DNA of 64,000 nucleotides from positions 86,853-150,852 of the forward strand of contig NZ_JBNLBH010000153.1 in assembly GCF_050303215.1 (NCBI RefSeq), given 5' to 3'. Every line of letters starts with the position of its first letter. The stretch's first letter is position 1. The position numbers were made by a program, and so were the translations under genes. Of the stretch, positions 63,901 through 64,000 are shown in pieces. The notes under the pieces are model-generated. The model searched no databases. It saw only the letters and a program-made list of their open reading frames with translations, and had not been told where the DNA came from. Source of the stretch: Haliangium sp050303215. Lineage in GTDB: Bacteria; Myxococcota_A; Polyangia; Haliangiales; Haliangiaceae.

Positions 63901-64000
63901 GCGACCGCGTCTTCGTCGACGCCCCGTCCAACCCGCTCGCCACCGCCATCACCACCACCGTCGCCACCGCCATCACCACCACCGTCGCCACCGCCATCGT
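60993..64000 (-). CDS. Large AAA ATPase-TPR signalling protein, N-terminus beyond the window
   Basis: Partial: at least 1002 residues, the frame being open to position 64000. A Gly/Asp repeat linker comes first (from the 24-bp DNA repeat). A cyclase-like fragment follows (VVVGLASLSARLRRDGSL, then SLRVLGRIPKHCF). An AAA/STAND ATPase has Walker A VVAPPGHGKSAF and Walker B VLIVDDVHLSDDD. The C-terminal half is TPR-like helices (AYLEAEQAYTRALAVLP, WVARGQVERIIADAERVYAL). Myxobacterial proteins with this order usually start with a Ser/Thr kinase domain, presumably to the right of the window. A TTG at 63836 is an unlikely start. It is upstream of the sigma-54 activator in the same direction. Confidence 0.82.
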   Translation of the reverse strand, partial: DGGGDGGGDGGGDGGGDGGGERVGRGVDEDAVAAPARAPCERGRPGSNSSRRLALIQVRTHAALAEARSALAGTGAVLVEAAGDEFVFAVELGDRAREGSGTHGRPPERERAGEIEVAVDAARRLVDGGVGERVVVGLASLSARLRRDGSLRVLGRIPKHCFDAPSDARGVVLSEAAAAAMGPRLPAPAAVPLLGRDAELAALAAHAGRALATEVPGLATVVAPPGHGKSAFAAALAGQAGGWPAPAGLRPRVVSCTLAGQDRPSSLAGVLAAVLGGGSRDAEDPGLRASAAAPGALRLARVRAAGRALLACAAAQPLVLIVDDVHLSDDDLLATLEYVTRVGARARLWVCVLARPELDRARPSWGRRAGGHHRLALGPLGEADAEALARAVLHPVEHVPARVLGWMRERTQGVPLYLVELGRELRRRGAIRRRVGGDGWYLAAGELPGLSELPTARWLAERELATLTPALIAHAQLCALLGSEFDEAEVAGVQAAVEVADADELGLYDAGAGLEALRDLGLLLAAGAQRWRFRHALVRDGIAETAPGPWRAQVHAAALRYYRDSGADLARVAHHAVAAGAAEAGALQLAVAERARTRQAYLEAEQAYTRALAVLPAEAARERMQALAGRGRMRYRQDRYQDAGADFAAADALADALGDRATQIDVLLDAATARDWSRDFTGAHELVDRARALALATGSGTPPTAPIELRLALAEARCQWRRAADPRQVCAALEAVAGRAEGLGDDGYEALIIALLLLVDLWPELGEVERAEAAAARALGLAEVHGDVLHLGAVLINRRHIWVARGQVERIIADAERVYALGSEFGLVLWLYLSTGNRAEFLYQSGALGPAWTALEEALALERDLFADGSSRYVALLRARMLAYEGRAPEARVALAELEPERMSPWEQRMCTLVELSSRDGEEAAWEELYRRCRDAPVYYEPIEVAELCGLHWWRRGRSRAAVRWLEEAAVAAERMPNIMGPRVQATLARVRAAVDALHGG
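63941..64000. repeat. 24-bp tandem repeat encoding a Gly/Asp linker
   Basis: Two perfect 24-bp units start at 63941 and 63965, and a third is cut by the window edge (63989). The unit is CACCGCCATCACCACCACCG plus TCGC. On the coding strand it gives Gly-Gly-Asp-rich octapeptides, a flexible linker of the partial protein. Confidence 0.85.

Overview
The window is about 70% G+C and gene dense on both strands. It most resembles a chromosomal segment of a myxobacterium (phylum Myxococcota, perhaps the Nannocystineae/Haliangium side). This is inferred from several Hanks-type Ser/Thr kinases, an FHA sigma-54 activator, Roadblock proteins, many lipoproteins with proline/glutamate-rich linkers, a DUF5916 outer-membrane-type protein, and tetraheme and P460 cytochromes. 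No tRNA, rRNA, CRISPR, prophage or recognisable insertion sequence was seen.

Layout. 61-2682 (minus) is the ribosome-maturation operon rpsP-khpA-rimM-trmD, with trmD fused to a second SPOUT-type methyltransferase domain. 2884-5162 encodes a metallophosphatase-like tetraheme lipoprotein and RlpA. 5179-6942 is an orphan adenine-DNA methylase. 6943-8682 is a 1.7-kb non-coding block holding a roughly 600-bp imperfect palindrome and a 42-bp tandem-repeat array in two opposed orientations. 8683-16263 is mostly housekeeping: a nuclease-like protein, rimO, prmC, an aminotransferase, a ClC channel and a small barrel-like protein. 16352-22360 is a two-gene P-loop system, an ATPase followed by a 1550-residue protein with metallophosphoesterase and NACHT domains. 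It is the best candidate here for an undescribed defence or conflict system. 22448-30518 carries a membrane phosphoesterase, a FetAB-like ABC exporter, a Uma2 protein, a glycosyltransferase, cytochrome P460, gamma-glutamyltransferase and an esterase-like lipoprotein.

30942-36471 carries a surface lipoprotein, a probable secreted thiaminase I, a gamma-glutamylcyclotransferase, lspA, a dCMP deaminase and an M15/DUF882 peptidase. 37339-45522 has a DUF5916 protein facing a coxM-coxS-coxL operon whose large subunit has the form I CO dehydrogenase motif, then a PQQ-type sugar dehydrogenase lipoprotein. 45609-48911 holds a hybrid histidine kinase and a bacterial PHAX RNA-binding-domain protein. 49710-56905 is a co-directional signalling cluster (Roadblock-PP2C phosphatase, OmpA-like protein, AmtB, two Roadblock proteins, Ser/Thr kinase). 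57017-64000 (minus) holds a porin-like protein, a kinase with a degenerate cyclase-like tail, an FHA sigma-54 activator and the C-terminal part of a large AAA/TPR protein running off the window.

Two modes of expression are visible. Some genes have a TTGACA -35 element and a Shine-Dalgarno site (cox, thiaminase, M15 peptidase, PP2C). About fifteen others have a -10-like TAnnnT hexamer ending only 5-12 nt before the start codon and no clear Shine-Dalgarno site, which suggests leaderless mRNAs. Functions are read from sequence motifs and family knowledge; no database search was run.
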